Shown: positions 1 to 10,880 of the stretch, in pieces
How the letters are laid out: each line of letters starts with the position of its first letter
Position numbering within the stretch: the stretch's first letter is position 1
From: Cristatella mucedo
Lineage: Eukaryota > Bryozoa > Phylactolaemata > Cristatellidae
Assembly (NCBI GenBank): GCA_009760855.2
Contig: WPIO01000044.1
Coordinates: 492,501 to 556,500, forward strand
DNA: 64,000 nucleotides
Direction of reading: 5' to 3'
Translations under genes and position numbers: made by a program
Notes under the pieces: model-generated
Databases searched by the model: none
The model's input: only the letters and a program-made list of their open reading frames with translations
Told to the model about the DNA's origin: nothing

Positions 1-270
1 TAGGGCTTATGACCTGGCTGCTATATAAAGCTCGTGCCTGACGTGCAGTCGCTCTTCTCCTTGGAGCGGCGGCCGAGGCTGAGCGCGCTGAGCGTGACTT
101 GCTGTACGACTGTTAGCGAGTCACTTGGAAGTCTCCTGTCATATCAGCCGAAACGTACAGGCTATGGTTTGTGCTTTTTCTACCAGGGCGCTGTCGTTAG
201 CATTTCGCGCCGAATAGCTTCAGGTCTTTGCATATTGCACGCGTTTTGCCCCTACCAGAACTAGTGAGGG
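1..270 (+). repeat. TATA-containing dispersed repeat, copy 1 (cut by window edge)
   Basis: The first bases carry a segment reading TGACCTGGCTGCTATATAA, nearly identical to one at about 58207. The similarity continues at lower identity: GCAGTCG followed by CTTCT about 20 bases downstream, then a shared TAGCGAGTC and a GGAAGTC a few bases further on. A TATA box at the same place in both copies suggests a Pol II promoter carried inside the repeat, such as an LTR. No terminal repeats or retroviral coding sequence are visible here, so the class is unproven. A short ORF across this stretch is not supported as a gene. Confidence 0.4.
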
Positions 271-289
271 TTGCGCGGTCCTAGCAGTG

Positions 290-420
290 CGCGTGTACGC
301 TCGTGTGTGTCTGTGTGTGCGTGCGTATGCGTGCGTGTGTTGGCGCGCACGTATGTTCGTACGAGCATGTGTTGGCGCGAACAGGCGCTCGTATGTGTGT
401 GTTCAAACGTGCGCGTGTCT
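290..420. repeat. Alternating purine-pyrimidine (GT/GC) tract
   Basis: An interrupted run of TG, CG and TATG steps with many CGTGTG and GCGCAC units. Such alternation favours Z-DNA. ORFs on both strands consist of repeated Val/Cys/Arg or Thr/His and are artefacts. Confidence 0.6.
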
Positions 421-934
421 CTGTTACTGTTACTTCTTGTTTCCGTAAGGGAAAACAAATGCCGTACATACATCACCCACGCTTAACTCGTCAAGACTGG
501 CGGGCGAAAACCGTCAAGAGGAGCTTTTCTCTCCATCCCGTGACCTCGGGGCCTCGATCTCGGCAGAATGAACAAGCTCTCCACCTCCCCCAGTCCCAGC
601 CTCTTCCGCGCCATCAGCCGGCCGGCGTAGATTGAATGAGGAATCAATCAACGCATCGCCGGCCTTTCGAAGTGCCAAGATTAGCCGGAGGTCCGCCAGG
701 CTAAGCTTGGCGCTCCGAGGTGTAAAATGGAGCTACAGTGTCCGAAGTTTCTTGGAAACTCCGCAGCGAACAGAGAGCACACATGCCGGTCCACAATGTT
801 CTGCCGTAGTCTGCAAGCGAAGGCCGGCTTTGAAGCGTCCGTGCAGCTTCCTTGTTCGAGTTCTGCCTGGCAAAGCGCTCGCTGAGCAGCTCGGAATAGC
901 TCGGACGCAGGGTCAAACTAGGGCTGCTCTGTCG

Positions 935-940
935 TTTATT
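935..940 (-). terminator. Candidate polyA signal for the gene at 1266-2441
   Basis: The plus strand reads TTTATT, which is AATAAA on the minus strand, about 325 bases beyond the stop codon at 1266-1268. No other canonical signal was noticed between the stop codon and this site. No transcript evidence is available. Confidence 0.4.
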
Positions 941-1067
941 AGTTTTAACGATTTCGCAAATCAGTCACTTGGCAATCAAAAACTGGTTTAAAAAAAGGAC
1001 AAAGCTAAGCGGCATCAGAGAAAGACCGTTCGCGAATCGGGTAATCATTCGATGGCATCCGAAACAG

Positions 1068-1114
1068 CTCGGTGGCCGGTAGCGCTGACTCGCTCAGCGC
1101 TACCGGCCACCGAG
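1068..1114. repeat. Perfect 21-bp inverted repeat with 5-nt loop
   Basis: The left arm at 1068-1088 is the exact reverse complement of the right arm at 1094-1114, around loop 1089-1093. The arms are GC-rich. A further diverged unit (CCGGTACGCGCTGAC) follows directly. It lies about 150 bases past the stop codon of the minus-strand gene, so it would fold as a very stable hairpin in that 3' UTR. Confidence 0.85.
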
Positions 1115-1265
1115 CCGGTACGCGCTGACCGAGCGCTCGGCGTCCCTCCAGCGCTCTCGAGCAAGCGGACGACACCGAAGGCGGAGGCCGAAGGCGAAGC
1201 GCCCGACCCTCTCGCTCGCTCTCCGCCACCAGGCACGACCGTGAGGCGACATGGCAGCGAGAAAT

Positions 1266-2441
1266 TCACCGCATCGAAATAGTTCGCTGTACGGCGCTGC
1301 CTCGAGCCGCCTGCCGATCCGCCGGCGTCCGCCCGCCGCCGCGGTCGTGGCCCATGGTGCGGGCGTAGCGGTGACCTCCGCTCACGTGCAGGCTCGACTC
1401 CGGGTTCAAACGCCAGACGCTGTCGTCCTCCTCGTAAGAGGTGAACGCTCTCTGCCGGCTGCCTTCGTCCGCCATGCTGTCGGCTGCCAAGCCGACTTCG
1501 CTCGACGCTGACGCCACCGGCCGCTGCCGAATGTAGTCGTACGACGCCCGCGGTCGGCCGGCCAGAGTCGCACTGCCGCCGAGTCGCTGGGGCGCTAGCA
1601 CCGCTTCCTGCGGCACCCTCTCGGTCCACCTCCGGGTGAGCGTCGGCCGCCCGCCCGAGGCCTCGCTCAGGTGAGAGCTCGGTGCGGCGGCGTCCACCGC
1701 CACCGACGGCTGGGAGAGGGCTCGCGACAAGGTCAGCATGGACGGTCGGCCGCCGCTGCCGCTACCTCCGAGGGCGGTGCTGCCGCAGCTGCTGTAGGTC
1801 GCGCTGCCGTCGCTGCTGGCGGCGGCAGCGGCGCTGCCGCGGCGCTCCGTTGAGCTCGGCGCAGCCGTCCGCGACGAGTAGCGCCGATACACCGGCTGGA
1901 CGCCGGCTCGTTCAGAGAGCGCGTCCGGCGATGACGGCCGCCGGCTGCGGTGCCCCCGAGTGCTCGCCGCCCCCGAGTCCGCCCAATGGAAGTCGTCATC
2001 GGCGGCGGTTCGGTTGACAGCGGCTAAGCCGCCCGCCTGCGCTGCCGCCGCTAGACCGAGCTGGGCTAAGTCGACGAGCTCCGATGCGTCTCGCGACGTC
2101 TTGCATACGAGCGCCATGACGCGAGGCCTCGCGTCATCGCCGCTGCCGCCACCGCCGCCTCCGTAGGCGAAGTAGATGAGCTCGGGCGTTCGCTCGTCGG
2201 CGTGAGCGTCGGCCAAGGTGTGCAGCGGCGCGCTGCTCAGCTTGGCCGCGCGCAGCAAGGTTCGCTCGTACACGTCGATCTGCCGCGAGTCGATCTTGAC
2301 GAGTGCTTTGACTGAATTCTCCAGGTACTTGGCCAGGCAGGCGCTTATTGCCCGCGAGTACACGCCGCGTCGAAGTGAGTCGACGAGGAACATGCCGAGC
2401 AGGCGGACTTTCTTCTGCGTCGCGCGTCCTCGGTGTCCCAT
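1266..2441 (-). CDS. Putative PTB/PID-like domain protein with low-complexity tail
   Basis: A 391-residue single-exon frame. The start chosen is the ATG at 2441-2439, with G at -3 and G at +4; the open frame extends upstream, but only to non-ATG codons. Residues 12-133 resemble a phosphotyrosine-binding/PID fold: a first strand (VRLLGMFLVDSL), a helix (YSRAISACLAKYLENS), strands KALVKIDSRQIDVYER and APLHTLADAHADERTP, ELIYFAYG, then RPRVMALVCKT and a C-terminal helix (ASELVDLAQLGLAAAA). In this fold such proteins bind NPxY-type peptides as cytoplasmic adaptors; that role is inferred. The rest is Ser/Ala/Gly/Arg-rich and disordered-looking, with Tyr-containing segments (ASYDYIRQR, FTSYEEDD). 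The GC-rich third positions fit a housekeeping or CpG-island gene. I could not name an orthologue. Upstream non-coding exons are possible. Confidence 0.6.
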   Translation of the reverse strand: MGHRGRATQKKVRLLGMFLVDSLRRGVYSRAISACLAKYLENSVKALVKIDSRQIDVYERTLLRAAKLSSAPLHTLADAHADERTPELIYFAYGGGGGGSGDDARPRVMALVCKTSRDASELVDLAQLGLAAAAQAGGLAAVNRTAADDDFHWADSGAASTRGHRSRRPSSPDALSERAGVQPVYRRYSSRTAAPSSTERRGSAAAAASSDGSATYSSCGSTALGGSGSGGRPSMLTLSRALSQPSVAVDAAAPSSHLSEASGGRPTLTRRWTERVPQEAVLAPQRLGGSATLAGRPRASYDYIRQRPVASASSEVGLAADSMADEGSRQRAFTSYEEDDSVWRLNPESSLHVSGGHRYARTMGHDRGGGRTPADRQAARGSAVQRTISMR

Positions 2442-2564
2442 TGCGAAGGAGCGGGAGCAATCGTGAACTTGGCGGATCGTGACGGACACTTCGAGGACAC
2501 TTCGCCGAGAGCGCCCAGCGCGGTCGCTGTTATAGGATCGCGATGTCTCGAGCTGGGGCCGCTC

Positions 2565-2585
2565 GTCACGTGGACGTCACGTGAC
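2565..2585 (-). promoter_or_regulatory. Paired E-boxes around a CRE-like core
   Basis: Two CACGTG boxes flank GGACGT, giving GTCACGTGGAC then GTCACGTGAC. The second is the 10-bp consensus bound by MiT/TFE and USF bHLH-zip factors. A third CACGTG lies near 2902-2907. They sit 120-460 bases upstream of the inferred start of the minus-strand gene, within its GC-rich block. The sites are seen directly; their function is inferred. Confidence 0.45.
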
Positions 2586-4171
2586 TCGTTCGGCCCTTCT
2601 TTGCCGCCCTCTCCACGGATGCGGATAAGTCTGGAGGCAACGACGAGGCCGCCGGCCAGCGACGCTGAGCGCGACCTTCTAGTCCTCCTTTGGCGCCCAA
2701 TGCGTCGCGAGATGCCGATGATTGGCGCGAAATCGGAAAGCGCCACGCCTCCAGCTTCACAAGCGCCACGTCCCGCCGCTACTCTGGCCGCAGACGCTTC
2801 ATTGGCTGCAGCGCGTCGCTCGTCAGCTCGGAGCGGTGCATCTCGTCACGCCCACTGGCGTCATCGACACGAGCAGGGACAGGACCTCGGGCGACGAAAG
2901 TCACGTGCGTAACGAGCTGGGCGTGCCGAGGGGCCCAGGATAACGATTGCAGGCCTCGAAGTCATCCCTGCCTGCGAAACTGATACTGGAGATCGTGGTG
3001 TAATCCTACGAATCCAAGCTCAAAACGCTCGACGTGCAATAGGTACCCTCGCGCAGGCAGCGGAAATTCCTTTTGCCGATGCGATGCCGCATATGGCGGA
3101 CTGGCTAATAGGAATGAGAGGCGCGACGACCGACGCTGTCGCTTGGTTGCTTAGCTACCGGGGTTGTCAATCGAGCTGCCATTTATACAGCAGAAGAAGA
3201 ACGGCAAGCGTCATATCCTTCCAATACCGGCAATAAGGATGTCGATTACACATGCTGACGCTGCACATTTTATCACTAATCATATTGACACACTACCTTT
3301 ACTGCATATATAAGTACCTAGCCAGAGATGTATCAATAGCTATCCGGTGGCGCTATATTAATTTATTATTATTATTAAACAAAAGTCCACTAGCAGCCCC
3401 GGATGACAGTGAGATCGGCTTTCGCACCAGAACAAAGAGGATAAAGTGAACCTACAAGAAAATGAAGTGTTTTCCTTCTTAGTTCAGGTGGGTCGGAGTT
3501 CAGATGAAGCACAGTCTCATCAAGTAGGCATCGCTGCCATTCGAGAGGTCTAACTAGCAGTCGACTGCCAGGCCCGCCATTTTTTGCTTCTCAATATTGG
3601 GCCTCCCGAGCGGGCTATTGCTACAACTTCTCGCTCTGCACGAGCACCGCTGGGAGGAGGAAAGGCTTCCTGATTTCATCCGGGCATTCTTCGAGTGCCG
3701 ACGACGCTCAGCGAACAATTACTTGCTCTCTGTGTCCCCTCGGCAGTCGAGGTACGACCGCAGCCTGCAGCCACAATTGCTACCTCAAACGTCGGCTCAC
3801 GTAGGAAGTCCAATGTTAAAAAACGGTGAAAACTTTCTCTACGCGTTTGGCTAAACTAACAGCTGTCTAAGCCAGGGGTTGGCAAATTCTTAGGCATACT
3901 CATCGGGGTTACTGTGCACGAACTCGATGTCAGTGATATGACCGTGCAATTGAATTGCTTCGCACGTCACAGCACACACACACACGTGCGCACAACACAA
4001 GTCTTGAACCCCGGTGAGATGCGAATAAAACCGAGACTCGAGAGTGAACTTGTTTGCTGTAGCGGAAATGAAGAGTACACGAACCGCTTCATAACAAGAC
4101 AATAGACAAACGGAACCACGAACGATTATTCAGAAAAAGTATACAACCACATTTACAGCACAACTAGTCAT

Positions 4172-4197
4172 TTAGCCCGTCAAATATGACGGGCTAA
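4172..4197. repeat. Perfect 10-bp palindrome with 6-nt loop
   Basis: TTAGCCCGTC at 4172-4181 and GACGGGCTAA at 4188-4197 are exact reverse complements separated by AAATAT. It adjoins the pyrimidine tract that starts near 4201. No flanking element explains it. Confidence 0.7.
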
Positions 4198-4200
4198 GCA

Positions 4201-4345
4201 CCTTTTCCTCCTGCTCATCCTGCTCCTCCTTCTCCCGCTCGTCCTCCTCCTCCCGCTCCTCCTCCCACTCCACCTTCTCCTGCTCCTCCTCCCACTCCTC
4301 CTCCTACTCCACCTTCTCCTGCTCCTCCTCCTGCTCCTTCTGTTT
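4201..4345. repeat. Pyrimidine-rich CTCCTC tract
   Basis: About 145 bases of C/T triplets (CTC, CTG, CTT) with few purines on this strand. The minus strand reads as a Gly/Glu/Ala-rich ORF, which is a composition artefact. Long homopurine-homopyrimidine tracts can form triplex DNA. Confidence 0.7.
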
Positions 4346-5383
4346 CATACAAGCGCCTGACGCCAGTTCTAAAACCAAACACGGGCCACAGCTTGAGCTG
4401 CAACCAGCAGTAGTGAAGTGGAACAAAACCGTGACAATTCAGCGAGGCTGGTTCCAACCATAGATAACTACGAGGGGGCATTAAGCCGGAGTGGAGCACT
4501 AGCTAGGCCGTATCGGGCCTAGAGGCCGGAGTCTGCCGACCTCTGGCCTAAACTAGCAATTGTCTAACCTTCTGCGGACGCGAGCTATCTTTCGTGACCG
4601 GCCTCCTCCTCCTCCTCCGAGCATTGGGCAAGCAGTGTCGGACTTCAACGAACACCGGCTCAGCCGCTAAAGAATTTAAACTGGTCGATGACAGACGCCG
4701 CGCTAGCCAAAGCAACTGGGCGCCAGCGGACGACGCTGCGAGGTGGATGCCAAGCTGGAACTAGAAAGATATCGAGTTCTCCGAGGGAGCTACAACAAGT
4801 GTATTATTATTTTCATTATTGCTATTATGGTAGGGTCGGGGTGACTAGTTGACTTAACCACGCTCCACTGCGCCTAAGATAATTCGAGCCAAGCATAAAT
4901 TGATTCGCTCTGAAAATCCATCCAGAAACTTCCGATAAAAATGTTTCACCAAGACGTCTTTTCATTTTTGTAGCCACACGCAGTTCAAGTCCATTCGGCG
5001 GAAGTTCCTCTGCCGTTTTCTAATCTCGGCTATTGGAGGGCAACATGCAGCGGTATATCCGTCCTAGATGTCGCGAGCAATAAGTAGCTATGCTCTGCTG
5101 CACATTCCTGGCTTATACGAATTTCGATGGAGAAAAATTAGCGGCCAAAAAGCTATCCTCAGGCATGCAACAAGTAAACTTACGCCGGAAAACTAAAGCA
5201 AAATTCATAGTCTCAATGGATGAGCGAAGGTAACATTTCGAATTCACGACAGGCTTGCGACAAAATCATCCCACCTTATATTTTAATATGTCGGTCTGTG
5301 AAAGCTAACTACACTCCTCTTGAAATAGGCTCCCACCTCTGAGTGAATAAGCCGTAAGAGCTCCTTTTTGATAAATAATAAAA

Positions 5384-5440
5384 TAATATTATTTAGTTTG
5401 TACGGCACAGAAAGAGAACTTAATCTCCGTCTAGGTGCTT
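5384..5440 (-). repeat. SINE/LINE 3' tail remnant
   Basis: On the minus strand this resembles the shared LINE A/SINE-2 terminal hairpin (AAAGCACCTAGACGGAGATTAAGTTCTC in diverged form), followed by AT-rich sequence. The rest of the element is not recognisable. Confidence 0.4.
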
Positions 5441-5589
5441 TACGACTCGCTGCAGGAGAAATCCTAATCACGAAATTTTAATGATTAATCGACAAACACA
5501 CGCTATAGTATTTTTGCTTTAGGTTTACTTTCCAGAACCTCAACGTACGCAGATGAAAGCAATGGTCAGAGCCCACTGCTCTTCCGAGG

Positions 5590-8126
5590 AGAAGCGGACC
5601 AGCTTAGCTCGTACATTAAAACTTCAAACCTTGCTACTAAGTTCCAGTCTAGCTTTAAAGCTAATCACTCCACAGAATCAGCATTGCTTAGGGTGTACAA
5701 CGTCCTACTTTGGAATGCAGACATAGGTAGAGTGTCTCTACTTGTTTTGCTCAATCTTTCGGCAGCTTTTGATACTATCGATCACAAAGTTCTTCTAGAG
5801 CCTCTGCTGCTCAGTCCTCCCTCCGATCTGTCATCATTGTTAGATAGCTACAACACGACACTAGCTGACACGCTCGATGAGTTTGCACCTTTGACTAAGC
5901 GAACTGTGCGTCCTCGCTCAGACGGCCTATCATTTACCAACGACATTAAACTAGCCAGGTCTACTAAGGGCCAGCTTGAAAAAGCACACAGCAGATCAGG
6001 ACTGACTGTCCATCGACAGGCATATGAAGACTACTGTAGGTCGTACAAATCTATCCTAGAAAAGGCCAAGTCTAGCTTCTATACAAAAACATTGCTGAAT
6101 CACAGATGCACAATCCAAAAATGCTGATGTCGACGATCAACCATCTCCTCAACCACTCCCAGATTAGCTCCTTACCTGATGATCCTTGTGATGATCTAGC
6201 CGATCGCTTCACTCAATTCTTTGTGCACAAGATAGACAAGATCAGAGAGTCCATCCCTGCGTTGACTACGTCCCCCCTAGAATGCTGTTCCGCGATTCCT
6301 GGCGACACCTCAATTTCTACATTTAAGTAGGTCACTTGTGATCTCGTCATGAAGTTCATGTCGCAATCAAAAAAGACAACAAGTCCTTTGGACCCTATTC
6401 CCACTGTCCTGCTCCTACGTTGCATTGATCTGTTGCTGCCATACATAGCTAACATCATTAATATGTCATTAGCCTCAGGTCATGTCCCAGCACCTTTCAA
6501 AAAAGCTGTAGTCAGGCCACTATTCAAGAAAGCGACACTAGACCAAGAGAACTAGAGCAACTATCGCCCAGTCTTCCTTCTACCATTCCTATCAAAGACA
6601 CTGGATGGGGTCGTGGAGGACCAGCTGACTCACATCTTGAAACTTCAAAATTTGCCAGTAAGTTCTAGTCTGGCTTTAGAGCTAATCACTCCACAGAATC
6701 AGCATTGCTTAGGGTGCCCAACGACCTACTTAGGAATGCAGACAAAGGTAGAGTGCCTCTGCTTGCTTTGCTCGATCTTTCGGCAGCTTTTGATACTATC
6801 GATCACAAAGTTCTTCTAGAGCACCTCTCATCTCGTCTCGGCATCACAGGCACTGCTCTGCAATAGTCCAGGTCCAATCATAGTGGAAGACTTCAGGGTA
6901 TTGACGTGAATGGACAAAGATGATCCGAGGTATCTCTGAAATATGGGGTGCCTCAGGGCTCCGTGCTAGGTCCGGTTCTTTTCACGGTTTATACTGTCCC
7001 TCTTGCCGATATGATTGCCAAGCACAATCTAGGCTTTCACTTCTATGCGGATGAAACTCAGTTGTACCTTTGCTTTGATCCCTTTCAGCTTTCGAACGCC
7101 TCTAATTCTCTCAACTCACTTGCTCCATGTATTGATGACATCCACACATGGATGGCAGCACATTTTCTAAAACTAGACGATGATAAAACTAACTTACTAG
7201 TTATCGGCAAACCAAGTGTGATTCAGAAATTGGGAGGGCTGCCGCTCAAACTCGGCTCTGCCAGCATATCTGGTGTTGAATCAGCTCGAAACCTAGGTGT
7301 CATGTTCCAAAGTGACCTCTCGTTAAACGACCATATTAGCTCCACAATCAAGTCTGCCTACTTTCAGCTACATAACATTGCTATATTCGGGCTTGTTTAG
7401 ATAAGGATGCCACGTCTAAGTTGGTCCATGCATTTGTGACATCCCGTCTTGACTTCTGTAACTCACTGCTTGCTGGTCTATTGGCCAGTGCACTCAGACT
7501 CTGGTGCAAAACTCTGCAGCTAGGGGCTTGTCTGGCGTGAGGATCACAGTCGACACATCACACCACTTCTTGCCGACCTGCACTGGCGACTAGTCAAGCA
7601 ACGGATCGACTTCAAGGTTTTGTCGCTCACTTTTAGGTCACTTCATTCTTTGGCTCGAGCCTATCTCTCAGATTCACTCCCCACCAGGCCAAGCATAGTA
7701 CCACCCGCTTTTCTGAATCCAACAGTTTACCAATACCTCGTACAAACCTCAAATCCTTTGAAGACCGTGCATTTAGGTCGTATGCTCCCAAAGCCTGGAA
7801 CTCACTCCCGACATGCATCAGAACATCCCCGGACTTGACCACATTTTAAAAGAACTTAAAAAACACACGTATTTTGGTCAGCATTTAGTGGGTCCCTGTT
7901 ATTCGTCCTTGATGTGCTTATGCGTGCTGACACTGTGCATGCTACCACTAGCCACAGTTGCATGCTGACCCTGTGCATGTCACCCCTAACCATATTACTC
8001 ATGTTGTTTATCAAGCATGATATTACTCACCATTCAATTGCGTTTGACTTTGCAGCAAATTTAAAGCGCTTAGAAAGAGATCGAGTTCTCTGAGGGTGCT
8101 TTATCAAGTGCATTATTTATATTAAG
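5590..8126 (+). mobile_element. LINE family A (L2/CR1-like), rearranged copy A1
   Basis: A non-LTR retrotransposon relic. Reverse-transcriptase motifs are readable in pieces: [14 protein letters not shown] (about 5760-5800 and again near 6780-6830), [22 protein letters not shown] and FYADETQLYLCF (6948-7100), then [15 protein letters not shown]. The order is scrambled: an RT block at about 5610-5800 comes before the endonuclease-RT linker block ([28 protein letters not shown]), which starts near 5805, so one RT segment is duplicated. Disabling lesions include a stop after LDQEN, an amber codon near 6862, and a 1-nt deletion that ends the frame at 7400. The 3' end has the family hairpin and a short ATT tail. 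The block at 6948-7400 encodes the same 150 residues as copy A2. Confidence 0.85.
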
Positions 8127-8454
8127 CGAGTGTACAGCCATAATCTGAATATCCCTAGTGCCAGCTTTCCCTACAGCTAGGTGCAGAAGAAACATTGAAA
8201 CTTTCAACCTTGTGATGACTGGTGTGAAAGCATATATATGCCCGTAAATACTTCCCGGGTCAGCCTAAACGTCACACGTCACTTCTAAATTCTTGCTGTG
8301 TCCACCTCGCCCTCAAAAAATGGAAAAAAACGAACTAAACCTCGCTTTAGGAAGTTAGGATTTTAAACAGGAACAACTTAGGTCAACTAGCCAAGTATTG
8401 CTAAGGAAGGTTGTAGCAGAAGCTCGGCTGAATGCAATGAAGGAAAATTTTTGA

Positions 8455-9690
8455 AGGGTAATAATAATAATAATGCACTTGATAAAGCGCCCTCGAATAA
8501 CTCAATCTCTTTCTAGGCGCTTTACATTTCCGGCTAAAAGTACTAGCTGATTTAACAGCCTCTTTTTTTATAGCGACAGAAGAGCCTTTACGGCTATCAC
8601 CCCTGCTTGCAGCTGGGACAAAGGATCGCCCGCCTCAGGATTCAATCACAATTCAACCTCGGGACTGTGGTCCTGAAAAGCAACCGCCTTCTCTGGTGAG
8701 CCAAACAAAACACGATCGAATGGTGAGTGGAAATATCATGCTTGATAAACAACATGAATAACATGGTTAGGGATGACAAGCACAGGGTCAGCGTGCAAGT
8801 GTGTTTAGTAGTAGCATGCAACAGTGTCACCAGGCATACACACATAAAAGACGAATCACAGGGACCCACTGAATGTGGTCATAAATAGGTGCGTTTGTAT
8901 ATCTTTTTAAATGTGGTCAAGTCAGGGGATGTTCTGACGCAAGTCGGGAGTGAGTTCCAGGCTTTGGGAGCATACGAACCAAAGGCATGATCTCAAAAGG
9001 ATTTGAGAATTGTGCGAGGTATAAGTAAACAGTTAGATTCCGAAAAACGGAAGGTACGATGCTTGACCTGGTGGGGGAGTGGATCTGAGAGATAGGCTCG
9101 AGCCAAAGAATGAAGTGACCTAAAAGTGAGCGACAAAACCTTGAAGTCGATCCGTTGCTTGACTAGTCGCCAGTGCAGGTCGGCAAGAAGTGGTGTGATG
9201 TGTCGACTGTGATCCTCACGCCAGACAAGCCCCTAGCTGCAGAGTTTTGCACCAGAGTCTGAGTGCACTGGCCAATAGACCAGCAAGCAGTGAGTTACAG
9301 AAGTCAAGACGGGATGTCACAAATGCATGGACCAACTTAGACGTGGCATCCTTATCTAAACAAGGCCAAGTTTTAGCAACGTTATGTAGCTGAAAGCAGA
9401 CAGACTTGATTGTGGAGCTGATGTGGCCGTCTAACGAAAGGTCACTTTGGTACATGATACCTAGATTCCGAGCAGATTCAACAGGAGATATGCTAGCAGA
9501 GCCGAGTGTGAGCATTAGCCTTCCCACTTTTTGAAACATACTTGGTTTGCCCATAACTAGTAAGATAGTTTTACCATCACTCAATTTAAGAAAATGTGCT
9601 GCCATCCATGTGCGGATGTCATCATTACATGCAGCAAGGAAGTTGAGAGAATTCGACGGCTGGGACTGCTCGAAGGCTGGGATGGATCAC
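8455..9690 (-). mobile_element. LINE family A copy A3, carrying a SINE-1
   Basis: Minus-strand 3' end of a LINE A: ATT tail and hairpin at 8455-8530, then 3' UTR, then coding remnants up to 9605 ([68 protein letters not shown]). It is 5'-truncated in the palm/thumb region near 9690. A SINE-1 at about 8538-8703 interrupts the 3' UTR. It shares private variants (for example TTGGCCAGTGCACTCAGACT) with copy A1 downstream of 7400. Confidence 0.8.
8538..8703 (-). mobile_element. SINE-1 (tRNA-derived), nested in LINE A3
   Basis: The minus strand reads GGTGAGCC, then an A-box-like start, a diverged B-box region, a hairpin body (GATCC, TTTGTC, GGTGATAGCCGTAAAGGCTCT) and the family end CTGTTAAATCAGCTAGTA. 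It splits the conserved LINE 3' UTR between TACATTT and ACGATCGAATGGTGAG. Confidence 0.7.
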
Positions 9691-10880
9691 AACAATGGTA
9701 CAAAGATGTGAGTGTTATGTCAGAGTAATGTTTCAAAGAATGAGTAATCTTAAGAAATACCGGGAATTAATGAGCAGCAAAATTAATGCTCGGTAGTTCT
9801 AGCAAAGGCCCCAAGACGGGGGCTTCCGTAGATGCACCAAAAGTCTGCGAGCATTTGTTCATCGTCCAGCCCTGCACTCACACACCCCTCTGTTCTCACA
9901 CTCCCTCTGTACTCACACTCTCTCTTAGTACTGTCGCAAGACCTGGCGCGTTGAAGTTGCCGTTTCTTGTTGACGGATAAGAACTAAATTGCATAACTAT
10001 GAGTCACTTCGAAATGCTCATTCATGCGACACGTGGACGTGCAGGGTAGGTGTGTAGCAGCAGCTGAGTCGCTGCTGCAAAAAGCCTAGTTTTCGTAGTT
10101 ATGCTACCTCCGATGCTCAAGAAAAGTGAACCCGGGATCGTTAAAGAGATAGCGATCGCTGCAGCAGTGGAGGAAGACAGTGAATGCGCTTTTGTAGGCA
10201 GGAATGCACTTTGCCGCCGAAACCCCTGGTGTCTATCGCAGGCTATGAGTTCTCGCCATTGCAGATCTTTCCCCGAGATATCGGTGTTTAGCATGGCCCA
10301 CCTCGAGAGTCTCTATTATACTACTGACTTTGTCGTCAGACTCTTGGGCATCACGAACCATGCCGCTGCCGGCTGCTGTTCAGTCAGCAGTCTTGAAATA
10401 GGAACTCTGCAACTACGGCAAACGAGTACCACGGTGCTGTGATTGGGTGCTTCCTTTCGAAGGAGCGTGACCATGCCGCACAACCGGCATTGTTACGTGT
10501 CGCAGCGGCAGAGTGCGCACACAGCAAGTTTGCTGCACAGCCATGTCCATTGAAGCACCGGGCAGTGGCTGGTCGGAATGCTGAATGAGTATCCCAATGC
10601 TGCAGACTGCTGAGCCCCGAGGTCGTCCGGTGAGTAGTGAGGGTGTACGAATGTCCACTGCCCGAGCGCCTGCTTTGTAACCAGCGGCTGTTGCAGCAAT
10701 GCTCTGCTAGTACTTACTAAAGATGCACAATTAGTCTCAATGCTATCAGCGACCATTTTATAGATTGGCTCTTCACAATGGGTAGATCGTTGGCTCTCAT
10801 GTTCTAAAGCTCACTCTACGCATTATCGGATGCTATGCACTGCATTTTCGTGTTGCCACTGACCCCAGCCGCGGTGACAT

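Larger units (their letters stand above)
2942..5589. other. Intergenic stretch without a recognisable gene
   Basis: Contains short AT-rich runs, a pyrimidine-rich tract (4201-4345), a small perfect palindrome (4172-4197) and a SINE-2-like tail remnant (5384-5440). No ORF has a recognisable domain. Confidence 0.5.

Noticed and set aside
1045-2166. Long overlapping ORFs on both strands in the 1-2.2 kb region
   Set aside because: They are alternative frames of the GC-rich PTB-like gene; only the frame at 1266-2441 has a plausible folded domain and start context.
4215-4499. Gly/Glu-rich ORF on the minus strand
   Set aside because: It is a translation of the CTCCTC pyrimidine tract.
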